Source: Candidatus Pelagibacter sp. (GTDB lineage: Bacteria > Pseudomonadota > Alphaproteobacteria > Pelagibacterales > Pelagibacteraceae). From it: DNA of 64,000 nucleotides. Of the stretch, positions 54,511 through 62,821 are shown piece after piece. The position numbers were made by a program, and so were the translations under genes. The notes below the pieces were generated by a model. It did not search any database. It had not been told where the DNA came from and saw only the letters and a list, made by a program, of their open reading frames with translations. How positions within the stretch are numbered: position 1 is the first letter of the stretch; each line of letters begins with the position of its first letter. The stretch is taken from assembly GCA_028097945.1 (NCBI GenBank), contig JAOHFJ010000001.1, positions 1 through 64,000 of the forward strand, in the 5' to 3' direction.

Positions 54511-55861
54511 TTTAACTAATCCAGAAATTGCAATCTTGATGATGGGAATATTCCTGTTTGCTGTTTTACTTGGTTTCCCAATTGCATTTACATTAATGGC
54601 GATGGGAGTTGGATTTGGTTACTACGCTTACTTTGATCCAACTAGAATGGAACATCTTTTAGATAATAGGATATTTCAATTGTTTGTACAAAACACATAT
54701 ACAGTAATGGATAATACAGTATTAACAGCTGTCCCCTTATTTTTATTTATGGGATACCTAGTTGAAAGAGCAGGAATAGTTTCAAGATTATTTTTTGCAA
54801 TTAGATTAGCTTCACACGGATTGCCAGCTTCTATGGCTGTCGCTGCTCTTATAACTTGTACATTATTTTCTACAGCAACAGGGATTATAGGTGCGGTAGT
54901 AACTTTAATGGGCTTATTAGCATGGCCAGCAATGGTCAAAGCAGGTTATGATAAGAAATTTGCATCAGGGGTAATATGTTCTGGAGGATGTTTAGGAATT
55001 TTAATACCACCAAGCATTATGTTAATCGTTTACTCAGTTATTGCACAATTGTCTCCGCTAAGGTTATTTGCTGCAGCAATTTTTCCGGGATTACTACTTG
55101 CGGGCTTATATATAATGTATGCAATTACTTTGGCTTATTTTAATCCATCAATTGCACCAAAGCCTCCTAAAGAGGATATTCCGCCAAGATCTGTAATAAT
55201 AAAAGAAGTAATCGTTTCATTCTTACCTTTGTTCTCTTTGATAATGTTAGTTTTAGGAACTATTTTGGGCGGATTAGCAACACCAGCTGAAGCAGCAGCT
55301 GTCGGAGCATTTGGAGCTTTAGTGCTTTCATATTTTTATAAAACGCTTAAATGGAAAAATTTTAAAGAGTCAGTTTTTTTAACAGCTAAAACCACTGCGA
55401 TGATAATGTGGTTATTTATTGGATCCTGGACTTTTGCTTCAGTGTTTTCTTATCTGGGCGGTCATGAAGTTTTTGAACATTTTTTTAAATCAATGAACCT
55501 ACAGCCCTGGCAATTTTTAGTTATAACTCAAATAATTATTTTTTTACTAGGTTGGCCTTTAGAATGGACTGAAATATTAATCATATTTGTCCCAATATTC
55601 TTACCTTTGGTTGCTTTTTTTGAGGTTAATCCTTACTTTTTTGCAATGTTAATTGCTTTAAACTTGCAGACATCTTTTTTAACACCCCCCATGGCTATGT
55701 CCGCATATTATTTAAAGGGAGTGCAAAGCAAGAATGTTGAATTAATGGAGATATTTAGAGGGATAATGCCTTTCTTAGGAATAGTAATTTTTGCGATGGT
55801 ATTAATGTATATGTTTCCAGGTATAGCCCTTTGGTTGCCAGATACTTTATTCGCTAACTAA
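54500..55861 (+). CDS. dctM: TRAP transporter large permease (DctM type)
   Basis: Transport subunit of 453 residues with about 12 helices. Features: FLFAVLLGFPIAFTLMAMGVGF at the N-terminus, VPLFLFMGYLVERAGI, ATGIIGAVVTLMGLLAWPAM, CSGGCLGILIPPSIMLIVYSV (DctM signature) and GLATPAEAAAVGAFGA. The end, LTPPMAMSAYYLKGV, is also typical. It overlaps dctQ, and the amidase gene follows after seven bases. Confidence 0.97.
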   Translation: MLFSLTNPEIAILMMGIFLFAVLLGFPIAFTLMAMGVGFGYYAYFDPTRMEHLLDNRIFQLFVQNTYTVMDNTVLTAVPLFLFMGYLVERAGIVSRLFFAIRLASHGLPASMAVAALITCTLFSTATGIIGAVVTLMGLLAWPAMVKAGYDKKFASGVICSGGCLGILIPPSIMLIVYSVIAQLSPLRLFAAAIFPGLLLAGLYIMYAITLAYFNPSIAPKPPKEDIPPRSVIIKEVIVSFLPLFSLIMLVLGTILGGLATPAEAAAVGAFGALVLSYFYKTLKWKNFKESVFLTAKTTAMIMWLFIGSWTFASVFSYLGGHEVFEHFFKSMNLQPWQFLVITQIIIFLLGWPLEWTEILIIFVPIFLPLVAFFEVNPYFFAMLIALNLQTSFLTPPMAMSAYYLKGVQSKNVELMEIFRGIMPFLGIVIFAMVLMYMFPGIALWLPDTLFAN

Positions 55862-55868
55862 ATATAAA

Positions 55869-57203
55869 ATGATAGATGTCTCTACTTTAACTGCTAATGA
55901 ATTAGTATCTAAACTTCAATCTGGAGAAATTTCATCCGTTGAACTTTGTAATAAATATTTAGAAAGAATTAAAAAATTTGAAAAAGATATACAAGCCTGG
56001 GCTCATCTCGATAAAAAACTTTTATTAGAGAAAGCTGAGGAGGCAGATACTTACAGAAAATCAGGCAAACCTTTAGGACCTCTTCACGGTATGCCTATTG
56101 CTGTTAAAGATATCATTGGTACGTACGATATGCCCACAGAATGTGGAACAGTCTTTAGAAAAAAAATGTCTAGTTCACAAGACTCTGAAATAGTTAACTT
56201 ACTTAAGAATTCAGGGGCGATTATAATGGGAAAAACTACAACAGCAGAACTTGCTTACATTCACCCCTGTAAAACAAAAAATCCTCATGACTACTCTAGA
56301 ACTCCAGGCGGGTCGTCTAGTGGGTCGGCTGCAGTAATAGCTTCACATATGGCACATTTATCTATTGGATCACAAACGGGCGGATCAATTATTAGACCAG
56401 CATCATATTGTGGAGTTGTTGGCTATAAACCTTCTTACGGTTTAATATCTAGAAATGGAGTGTTAAAAGTTTCAGATAAACTCGATACAATGGGCGTATT
56501 TGGTAAAACTGTTAAAGACGTTGCTTTACTAGCAAAAATATTGATCAAGAAAGATTTATATGATGCTTCTACCATACATTTTTCAGCTGATAAGATGCTC
56601 GAAGTTTGTGATGAAGGACCTGCGTTTGAACCTAAATTTATTTTCTACAAAACTAATAAATGGAAAAATATTAACAAAAAATCTCAACAAGCATTTGAGT
56701 TTGTAATAAAAAATTTTAAAAAAAATATAGAAATTTTTGATACCCCGTCTTATTTTGAAGATATTCCAAAGTACCATCAAATAATCCATGAAGTTGATAT
56801 GGCAAACAATATGCAGGTTTATTATAAAAAAGATAAAACAAAACTTTCTAAAGAACTAAGAGACGCAATCACAAGAGGATTGAAGTATTCAGGTAAAGAA
56901 TATGCTGATGCAATTGACTTCATGAAACAAAGCTATGAGTCATACAAGGAAGTATTTGAAGATTATCATGGAATTATTACTCCTTCTTCAAGTGGAGTAG
57001 CAGACAAAGGATTAAAATCGACTGGCAGCGCAGATTTCCAAAAAGTTTGGACATATCTAGGTTTGCCAGCAATTTCACTACCTTTACTTACTGGAGAAAA
57101 TGACCTACCATTAGGACTCCAATTAGTTGGTGATAAGCTTGATGATTTAAGGTTTTTGGGTACCGCTAATTGGCTAGAAAAAAATTGTAAAGATGAAGGA
57201 TAA
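55869..57203 (+). CDS. Amidase (amidase-signature family)
   Basis: A 444-residue amidase of the GatA-type signature family. Motifs: GPLHGMPIAVKDIIGT with the catalytic Lys, TPGGSSSGSAAVIASHMAHLSIGSQTGGSIIRPAS with the cis-Ser and nucleophile Ser, and YCGVVGYKPSYGLIS. No gatB/gatC neighbours, so it acts alone, perhaps on an amide carried by the adjacent TRAP transporter. Its substrate cannot be read from sequence. The 59-residue protein gene overlaps its 3' end by 11 bases. Confidence 0.93.
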   Translation: MIDVSTLTANELVSKLQSGEISSVELCNKYLERIKKFEKDIQAWAHLDKKLLLEKAEEADTYRKSGKPLGPLHGMPIAVKDIIGTYDMPTECGTVFRKKMSSSQDSEIVNLLKNSGAIIMGKTTTAELAYIHPCKTKNPHDYSRTPGGSSSGSAAVIASHMAHLSIGSQTGGSIIRPASYCGVVGYKPSYGLISRNGVLKVSDKLDTMGVFGKTVKDVALLAKILIKKDLYDASTIHFSADKMLEVCDEGPAFEPKFIFYKTNKWKNINKKSQQAFEFVIKNFKKNIEIFDTPSYFEDIPKYHQIIHEVDMANNMQVYYKKDKTKLSKELRDAITRGLKYSGKEYADAIDFMKQSYESYKEVFEDYHGIITPSSSGVADKGLKSTGSADFQKVWTYLGLPAISLPLLTGENDLPLGLQLVGDKLDDLRFLGTANWLEKNCKDEG

Positions 57204-57372
57204 AATTACTACTATTATTGGAGTTGCGTTGTGCACCTTTTTCTTAATTGGTCTTGCGACGACATTAACTAGATCAATGATGATAGGCTTTAAGGATGTA
57301 TTTCCAGTTTATATCCTAATGGGCATCGTGATCGTAATGATGTTCTATGAAGCCTTCGGTGACAAGAAATAA
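57193..57372 (+). CDS. Small membrane protein, 59 residues
   Basis: A complete small frame, ATG at 57193 to TAA at 57372, overlapping the amidase by 11 bases and the DMT permease by 26. The product has two hydrophobic helices (ITTIIGVALCTFFLIGLATTL and FPVYILMGIVIVMMFYEAF) joined by a short basic loop TRSMMIGFKDV, with a charged KDK start and a DKK end. Length and layout resemble transporter accessory peptides, though I recognise no family. Without it there would be a 143-base gap in a tightly packed operon, which supports it as a gene. Confidence 0.7.
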   Translation: MKDKITTIIGVALCTFFLIGLATTLTRSMMIGFKDVFPVYILMGIVIVMMFYEAFGDKK

Positions 57373-58252
57373 GAATTATTTTCCATATATATTATTATTC
57401 GTACAGCCAGTTTTTATGGCAACAAATATTATTGTTGCTCGTGGAGGAGTAGAATATGTTCCACCAATTTCTTTAGCTTTTTGGAGATGGTTAACAGTTT
57501 TTTTATTATTGCTGCCTTTTTTTTATAATGAAATTATAAAAAATAAAAAATCCTTCAATAAAGAATTTTGGAAACTATTTTTTCTTGGTTCTATGGGGTG
57601 TGGGGTATGCGGAGCATTTCCATTTATTGCTGGCATGTCCACAACAATGGCAAACATGGGAATCATTTATACCTCTTCACCAATTTTTATAATTATTTTA
57701 TCTGTGATGTTTTTTAATGATAAAATTAATTTTTCAAGAATTACTGGATTAGTATTATGTTTAATTGGAGTTTTAGCAATAATAAGTAAAGGCAATTTAA
57801 ATTTATTAATAAATTTTAAATTTACATCGGGAGATTTATGGATGATAGGTGCTGCTATGGGTTGGGCTGTTTATTCTATTTATCTTCTAAACTGGAAAAG
57901 TAAATTTAGTTTAATGGCAAGATTTACTTTGATAGCTATGTTTGGAACTATATCTCTTTTTCCTTTTTATATTTTAGAAGAAATTTTTTATTTTAATACA
58001 GCCTTCAATAGTAATTTTTTATTTTGGGTTTTGTTTGCAGCAATTTCACCAGGTATTATTGCCTTCACTTTATATACTAAAGTCCAAAAATATTTAGGAG
58101 CATCGTTGACTGGTTTTACTCTTTACATTTTTTCAATTTACTCTGCTATATACGGCATAATACTTTTTGATGAAGCTCTTTTAAATTTCCACTATTTTGG
58201 AGCAGCATTTGTCTTTGCTGGTGTATATTTAGCAAGGAAGACTAAATCATGA
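57347..58252 (+). CDS. EamA-family (DMT) transporter
   Basis: A 301-residue drug/metabolite-superfamily permease with ten helices in two EamA repeats. First repeat: FVQPVFMATNIIVARGGVEYVPPISLAFWRW, then ALSTTMANMGIIYTSSPIFIIILS-type GMSTTMANMGIIYTSS. Second: DLWMIGAAMGWAVYSIYLLNWKSK. Typical of amino acid or metabolite exporters; the substrate is unknown. The ATG at 57347 lies inside the 59-residue gene; a GTG at 57359 is an alternative. It overlaps the hydrolase by four bases. Confidence 0.93.
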   Translation: MKPSVTRNKNYFPYILLFVQPVFMATNIIVARGGVEYVPPISLAFWRWLTVFLLLLPFFYNEIIKNKKSFNKEFWKLFFLGSMGCGVCGAFPFIAGMSTTMANMGIIYTSSPIFIIILSVMFFNDKINFSRITGLVLCLIGVLAIISKGNLNLLINFKFTSGDLWMIGAAMGWAVYSIYLLNWKSKFSLMARFTLIAMFGTISLFPFYILEEIFYFNTAFNSNFLFWVLFAAISPGIIAFTLYTKVQKYLGASLTGFTLYIFSIYSAIYGIILFDEALLNFHYFGAAFVFAGVYLARKTKS

Positions 58253-59049
58253 AATATTTTTATCTAGCAGCGAGCTCAATAATCTTAGCTTATATTGGAA
58301 TAACTATCTTTATATATTTTTACCAAAGAAATTTATTATATCACCCCAGTGAAAATAATTATTTAAATGACAAAATTACTTTTGAATATGAAGAACTATT
58401 TATTAATACAGATGAAAATATTTCACTAAAATCTTGGTTTATAAAAAAAGATTTATCTAAATTTAAAACAATACTTTTTTTTCATGGAAATGCTGGAAAT
58501 CTCTTAAATAGAGTTCATAAACTTAATGAGCTTAATAAACTTGATGTAAACATTTTATTAATTTCATGGAGAAGCTTTAGTGGAAATAAAGGAAAGCCCT
58601 CTGAGAAAAACCTCTATCACGATGGTAATAGGGTTGTTGAATGGCTTAATAAACAAGGAATAAATAAAAAGGATATTATTCTATATGGAGAGTCATTAGG
58701 AACTGGTGTAGCTATCGAACTAGCCTCAAATAATAAATTTGCTGGAGTTGTTTTAGAATCTCCATTTACTTCAATAGCTGATGCAGCAAAAATCTATTAT
58801 CCATATTTACCGATTAACTTACTACTTAAGGATAGATATGACTCTAAAAATAAAATCAAAAAAATTAATTCTCCAATTTTAATTATGCATGGGAAAAAAG
58901 ATAATATTGTACCTCAAATAATGGGACTAGAACTTTTTGAAAAAGCTAATAATCCTAAATTTAGTTATTTTCCTGATAATGATGATCACATGATGGAGTA
59001 TAACGAAGAATTACTTTCTAAGATAAAAAATTTTATTAATAAACTTTAA
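58249..59049 (+). CDS. Alpha/beta hydrolase, membrane-anchored
   Basis: A 266-residue hydrolase with an N-terminal membrane helix (YLAASSIILAYIGITIFIYFYQ). The fold shows ILFFHGNAGNLLNRVHKL (oxyanion HGNAG), nucleophile elbow LYGESLGTGVAIELA, LESPFTSIADAA and LIMHGKKDNIVP with the Asp, and DNDDHMMEYN with the His. It belongs to the ABHD13/YfhR-type group. Substrate unknown. It converges on ftsY with a four-base overlap. Confidence 0.92.
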   Translation: MKYFYLAASSIILAYIGITIFIYFYQRNLLYHPSENNYLNDKITFEYEELFINTDENISLKSWFIKKDLSKFKTILFFHGNAGNLLNRVHKLNELNKLDVNILLISWRSFSGNKGKPSEKNLYHDGNRVVEWLNKQGINKKDIILYGESLGTGVAIELASNNKFAGVVLESPFTSIADAAKIYYPYLPINLLLKDRYDSKNKIKKINSPILIMHGKKDNIVPQIMGLELFEKANNPKFSYFPDNDDHMMEYNEELLSKIKNFINKL

Positions 59050-59966
59050 TCTTCAATTCCTAATAAAGCTTTTGAAAAATATTCAGCATTAAAGGGTTGT
59101 AAATCAGTTTCTTTTTCCCCCATTCCAACAGCAACAATTGGAAGTTTAAATTTTTTACAAATTGCTAAAACGACTCCTCCCTTAGCAGTGCTGTCAAGTT
59201 TAGTAATAATTAAACCTGTCAAATCATGTATTTTACTAAATTCTTCAACTTGATTAAGTGCATTTTGACCTGTAGTTGCATCTAAGACAAGAATTACTTC
59301 GTTAGGATAAGAAGGGTCGATTTTTTTAAGGACATTAATAATTTTTTTGTACTCTTCCATTAAATTTTTTTTATTTTGAAGTCTTCCCGCTGTGTCAATC
59401 AAAGCTACATCAATTTCATTTTTTTTTGCAAATTCAGCAGTCTTAAAAGCCACAGAAGCTGGATCACTATTGATTTCGGATTTAATAATATCAACTTTGA
59501 CTTTTGCAGCCCAAACTTGCAGTTGATCTATGGCAGCTACTCTAAAAGTATCCGCAGCACCAAAAACAACAGATCTATTATTGTCTTTAAAATACTTCCC
59601 AAGTTTTCCGATACTAGTAGTTTTTCCAACCCCGTTTACTCCGGATACAACTATCACAGCAGACTTTGCATTTCCCATTAGGCTTAGATCTTTTTCGTAC
59701 TTTTGAAGATTAATAGCTAATTTATCCGCTATCAGTTTTAAAATTTCTCTATGGTCTTCTAATTTTTTATCAACTTTGAAGTTCTCAAAATCTTTTCTTA
59801 GTTCTTTTGCAACTTCTACTCCTGCATCAGATGTAATAATTAATTCTTCAAATTCTGTAAGGACATTTTCATCAATTTTTTTTTTGGAAAATATATTTTT
59901 AAAACCGGTAGACAGCCCATCTGAACTTTTACCTAATCCTATCTTAAATTTATCAAATAAACCCAT
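59046..59966 (-). CDS. ftsY: Signal recognition particle receptor FtsY
   Basis: SRP receptor GTPase (306 residues), lacking the long acidic N-terminal A domain of E. coli. NG domain: G1 VSGVNGVGKTTSIGKL, G2 region AADTFRVAAIDQLQVW, G3 VALIDTAGRLQNKKNLMEE, and G4 LIITKLDSTAKGG with VGMGEKETDLQPF. Its partner ffh is 1 kb away. The start abuts the dapF stop by one base. dapF-ftsY pairing is common in alphaproteobacteria. Confidence 0.97.
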   Translation of the reverse strand: MGLFDKFKIGLGKSSDGLSTGFKNIFSKKKIDENVLTEFEELIITSDAGVEVAKELRKDFENFKVDKKLEDHREILKLIADKLAINLQKYEKDLSLMGNAKSAVIVVSGVNGVGKTTSIGKLGKYFKDNNRSVVFGAADTFRVAAIDQLQVWAAKVKVDIIKSEINSDPASVAFKTAEFAKKNEIDVALIDTAGRLQNKKNLMEEYKKIINVLKKIDPSYPNEVILVLDATTGQNALNQVEEFSKIHDLTGLIITKLDSTAKGGVVLAICKKFKLPIVAVGMGEKETDLQPFNAEYFSKALLGIED

Positions 59967-60797
59967 TTAAATTTCAAGGCTAGTATGTTTTATTTCTGAA
60001 ACTGGACCTCTCATAAATATATTGAGATCTGAATCCATTTTAATATTTAAACTTCCTTCTTCAAATTTAATATTGATATCATTTTTTGTTAACTTCTTGA
60101 TAAATGCTGCAACAGCAGTAGCACAAGCAGCTGTCCCGCATGCTTTTGTTAATCCTGCACCTCGTTCCCAAACATTGACTGTAATATTATTTTCGTCATC
60201 TATTTGTGCAAAAGTAACATTGGTTCTTTCAGGAAATAATTCATGAGTCTCTATTTTTGGTCCTAATATTTTTAGATCATATTCAAAACAATCTTTAACA
60301 AAAAAAATTATATGAGGGTTTCCCACGTTGAGGCAAAATCCATCAGTAAATTTTTTACCATCAATATCTAGAGTTATATTCTTGTGATCTATCTTTTCTT
60401 TCAATGGAATTTTATTCCACTCAAATACAGGTTTTCCCATTTCCAGTTGAACATCTGACTCCCCAACAATTTTTGCATTAAGCAATCTATTATTTGTTTT
60501 TAATTTAATTTCCTTATTGTTCAAATCTTTGCTTAACAAGTAAGCTACACACCTACTGCCATTTCCACATGCACTTATCTCTCCTCCATCTGAATTAAAA
60601 ATGGTTATGGGATAAGTATTATTAATTTCTTTTTCAATAAATATAATTTGATCAAATTCAATATTACGATGAAAAGACTTCAAATTTCCTAAATGAATTA
60701 TTTTTTCTTTAGGTATACTTATAGATTTCTCTCTTCTATCAATGATAATAAATCTATTACCTAAACCATCCATTCTAAAAGCTTTAATCAAAGGCAT
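59967..60797 (-). CDS. dapF: Diaminopimelate epimerase DapF
   Basis: Converts LL- to meso-diaminopimelate for lysine and peptidoglycan. The 276-residue protein has both catalytic cysteines: ACGNGSRCVAYLL and LTKACGTAACATAVAA. Substrate-binding MDGLGNRFIIID, GNPHIIFFV and ERTNVTFAQI are in place. The common neighbour mtaB (miaB-like) is absent between it and ftsY. Divergent from ffh, with the leader RNA in the gap. Confidence 0.98.
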   Translation of the reverse strand: MPLIKAFRMDGLGNRFIIIDRREKSISIPKEKIIHLGNLKSFHRNIEFDQIIFIEKEINNTYPITIFNSDGGEISACGNGSRCVAYLLSKDLNNKEIKLKTNNRLLNAKIVGESDVQLEMGKPVFEWNKIPLKEKIDHKNITLDIDGKKFTDGFCLNVGNPHIIFFVKDCFEYDLKILGPKIETHELFPERTNVTFAQIDDENNITVNVWERGAGLTKACGTAACATAVAAFIKKLTKNDINIKFEEGSLNIKMDSDLNIFMRGPVSEIKHTSLEI

Positions 60798-60862
60798 ATT
60801 AGTAGATTAGTATAATTATTCATTGACTTTTAAAACCCCAAATTGTAGTTTCCACGAACTTT

Positions 60863-60955
60863 CCGCAAATACTTAAGTTTTTGCGGTGCTCTTGAAAACA
60901 AGAGTGTCGACACTAGTCAGCGAAGGTTCGCCCACTAGTGCGATAGGTGTTGGAC
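60863..60955 (+). promoter_or_regulatory. Structured ffh leader RNA motif
   Basis: Three consecutive hairpins in relatively GC-rich DNA: CCGCAAA/TTTGCGG (60863-60869 with 60880-60886); CTCTTG/CAAGAG with an AAAA loop (60889-60904); and CACTAGT/ACTAGTG (60911-60917 with 60934-60940), capped by GCGAA/TTCGC. GTC at 60906 can close with GAC at 60953. The last stem ends just before the ffh ATG (60965). A cis-regulatory motif preceding ffh was reported in Pelagibacter by Meyer et al. (2009); this is most likely the same element. It may limit Ffh translation by hiding the start region. Confidence 0.85.
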
Positions 60956-60964
60956 GTTATAAAA

Positions 60965-62317
60965 ATGTTTGAAAACTTAACAAATAAATTAGAAAATATT
61001 TTTTCTAAACTGAAAAGCGCTCCTTCCTTAACGGAAGAACAAGTGGACTCTGGCCTTAAAGAAATACGCTTAGCTTTATTAGAAGCTGACGTAGCGCTGC
61101 CAGTTGTGAAAGATTTCATTGAAAATGTAAAACCAAAAGCTATTGGTCAGGAGATCATAAGATCAACTTCACCTGGTCAAATGATAGTAAAGATTGTTTA
61201 CGATGAATTAGTAAATATACTTGGTTCAAAGAATGAGGAGATTAACCTTAAAGCAGTTCCTCCAGTTTCTATATTATTAGTAGGTTTACAAGGTTCAGGA
61301 AAAACAACTTCAGCAGCTAAATTAGCTAAGTTAATTGAAAAAAATAATAAAAAAAAAGTTATGCTTGTAAGCTTAGACGTTTACAGACCTGCTGCTCAAG
61401 AACAATTAAAATTATTAGCAGAAAAAAATAATATACAAAATTTACCGATCATAGATAAACAACAGCCGATTGATATTACTAAAAGAGCACTCAATGCAGC
61501 AAATCTAAGTGGTTCAGATGTTATAATTTTTGATACCGCTGGCCGAACACAAATAGATTTACCAATGATGTCTGAGATTAAACAAATTAAAGATTTAACA
61601 AAACCAGCCGAGACCATTCTAGTTGCCGATTCTTTAACCGGTCAAATAGCTGTAAACGTTGCAAAGGAATTTGATACAGCAGTCAATCTTTCATCAATTA
61701 TTTTAACAAGAGTTGATGGCGATGCGCGAGGCGGAGCTGCGCTGAGTATGAAACACATTACTGGCAAACCTATAAAATATATTGGAGTTGGAGAAAAAGT
61801 TTCTGACTTTGAAATGTTTCACCCCGACAGGTTAGCTAACAGAATTCTTGGTATGGGTGATGTAGTTACACTTGTCGAGAAGGCAGCAGAAGATTTAAGT
61901 GAAGAAAAAATTAAAGAAACCGAGGAAGAACTTAAACAGGGTATTTTTACAATGGACTCCTACCTTTCTCAATTGAGGCAAATGAAAAAAATGGGAGGCA
62001 TGGAAGGAGTTATGTCTATGTTACCTGGTGTAAATAAAATGAAAACTAAAATGGATCAAGCTAACATAGATGAGAGAATGCTTATTGAAAATGAGGCTAT
62101 TATTTTATCTATGACAAAAAATGAAAAAGAAAATCCAAAAATAATTAGTGGTTCTAGAAGAAAGAGAATTTCGCAAGGCGCTGGAGTAGATGTTTCTAAA
62201 ATAAATAAGTTGCTTAAACAATTTAAAATGATGTCAGATATGATGAAAAAGATGTCACAAGGAAAAAAAATTCCATCTGGAATGATCCCAGATGAAATGC
62301 TCAATAAACTAAAATGA
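60965..62317 (+). CDS. ffh: Signal recognition particle protein Ffh
   Basis: SRP54 GTPase, 450 residues from the ATG at 60965; the GTG at 60947 lies in the leader structure. N domain FENLTNKLENIFSKL; G1 GLQGSGKTTSAAKL; G2 SLDVYRPAAQEQL; G3 IIFDTAGRTQID; G4 ILTRVDGDARGGAAL with GVGEKVSDFEMFHP. The Met-rich M domain (MKKMGGMEGVMSMLPG, GSRRKRISQGAG, MMSDMMKKMSQGK) binds 4.5S RNA and signal peptides. rpsP starts 10 bases after its stop. Confidence 0.98.
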   Translation: MFENLTNKLENIFSKLKSAPSLTEEQVDSGLKEIRLALLEADVALPVVKDFIENVKPKAIGQEIIRSTSPGQMIVKIVYDELVNILGSKNEEINLKAVPPVSILLVGLQGSGKTTSAAKLAKLIEKNNKKKVMLVSLDVYRPAAQEQLKLLAEKNNIQNLPIIDKQQPIDITKRALNAANLSGSDVIIFDTAGRTQIDLPMMSEIKQIKDLTKPAETILVADSLTGQIAVNVAKEFDTAVNLSSIILTRVDGDARGGAALSMKHITGKPIKYIGVGEKVSDFEMFHPDRLANRILGMGDVVTLVEKAAEDLSEEKIKETEEELKQGIFTMDSYLSQLRQMKKMGGMEGVMSMLPGVNKMKTKMDQANIDERMLIENEAIILSMTKNEKENPKIISGSRRKRISQGAGVDVSKINKLLKQFKMMSDMMKKMSQGKKIPSGMIPDEMLNKLK

Positions 62318-62327
62318 AAGGTAAAAC

Positions 62328-62810
62328 ATGTTAAGAATAAGACTATCAATGGGAGGAGTAAGGAAAAGACCAGTATATAAAATAGTTATCGCTGATGGAA
62401 GATATCCACGAGACGGTAAATTTATTGAAAAAATTGGTTCTTACAATCCATTACTTCCAAAAGATAAAAAGGAAAGAATAAAAATAGAAGCTGAGAGAGT
62501 AAAATATTGGATGAGTAAAGGTGCTCAACCAACTCTTAGGGTTTCTAGACTTTTGGGTGAACTACAAATAATGCCGATGCCGAAGCCGGGTAATAATCCT
62601 CAAAAAGCTATTCCTAAAAAAGACAGAAAGAAGAGTGCAGAAGAAAGTAAAGAAGCACCAAAAGCAGAAGCTAAAAAAGAAGAACCTAAAGCAGAAGCTA
62701 AAAAAGAAGAACCTAAAGCAGAAGCTAAAAAGGAAGAACCTAAAGCAGAAGCTAAAAAGGAAGAACCTAAAGCAGAAGCTAAAAAGGAAGAACCAAAAGA
62801 TAAAAAATAA
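62328..62810 (+). CDS. rpsP: 30S ribosomal protein S16 with repeat tail
   Basis: A 160-residue S16, whose typical length is 80-100. The N-terminal ~85 residues are canonical: LRIRLSMGGVRKRPVYKIVIADGRYPRDGKFIEKIGSYNP and MSKGAQPTLRVSRLLG. The remainder is a Lys/Glu/Ala/Pro-rich tail with five 9-residue repeats of KAEAKKEEP (residues 112-156). The tail is expected to be disordered. rimM, normally between rpsP and trmD, is absent here. The start follows ffh by 10 bases. Confidence 0.98.
   Translation: MLRIRLSMGGVRKRPVYKIVIADGRYPRDGKFIEKIGSYNPLLPKDKKERIKIEAERVKYWMSKGAQPTLRVSRLLGELQIMPMPKPGNNPQKAIPKKDRKKSAEESKEAPKAEAKKEEPKAEAKKEEPKAEAKKEEPKAEAKKEEPKAEAKKEEPKDKK
62661..62795 (+). repeat. Five tandem 27-bp repeats in rpsP 3' end
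   Basis: Five in-frame copies of a 27-base unit (62661-62687, 62688-62714, 62715-62741, 62742-62768, 62769-62795), each encoding KAEAKKEEP. Copies differ only by AAA/AAG and CCT/CCA changes. Such near-identical units suggest copy-number variation by slippage between strains. Confidence 0.97.
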
Positions 62811-62821
62811 GGGTTTAAACA

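Noticed and set aside
60947..60964. GTG start for ffh six codons upstream
   Set aside because: It lies in the last part of the leader structure; the ATG at 60965 begins the normal MFENLTNKL N-terminus.
62661..62795. CRISPR array
   Set aside because: The repeats are contiguous without spacers and lie in frame within rpsP.
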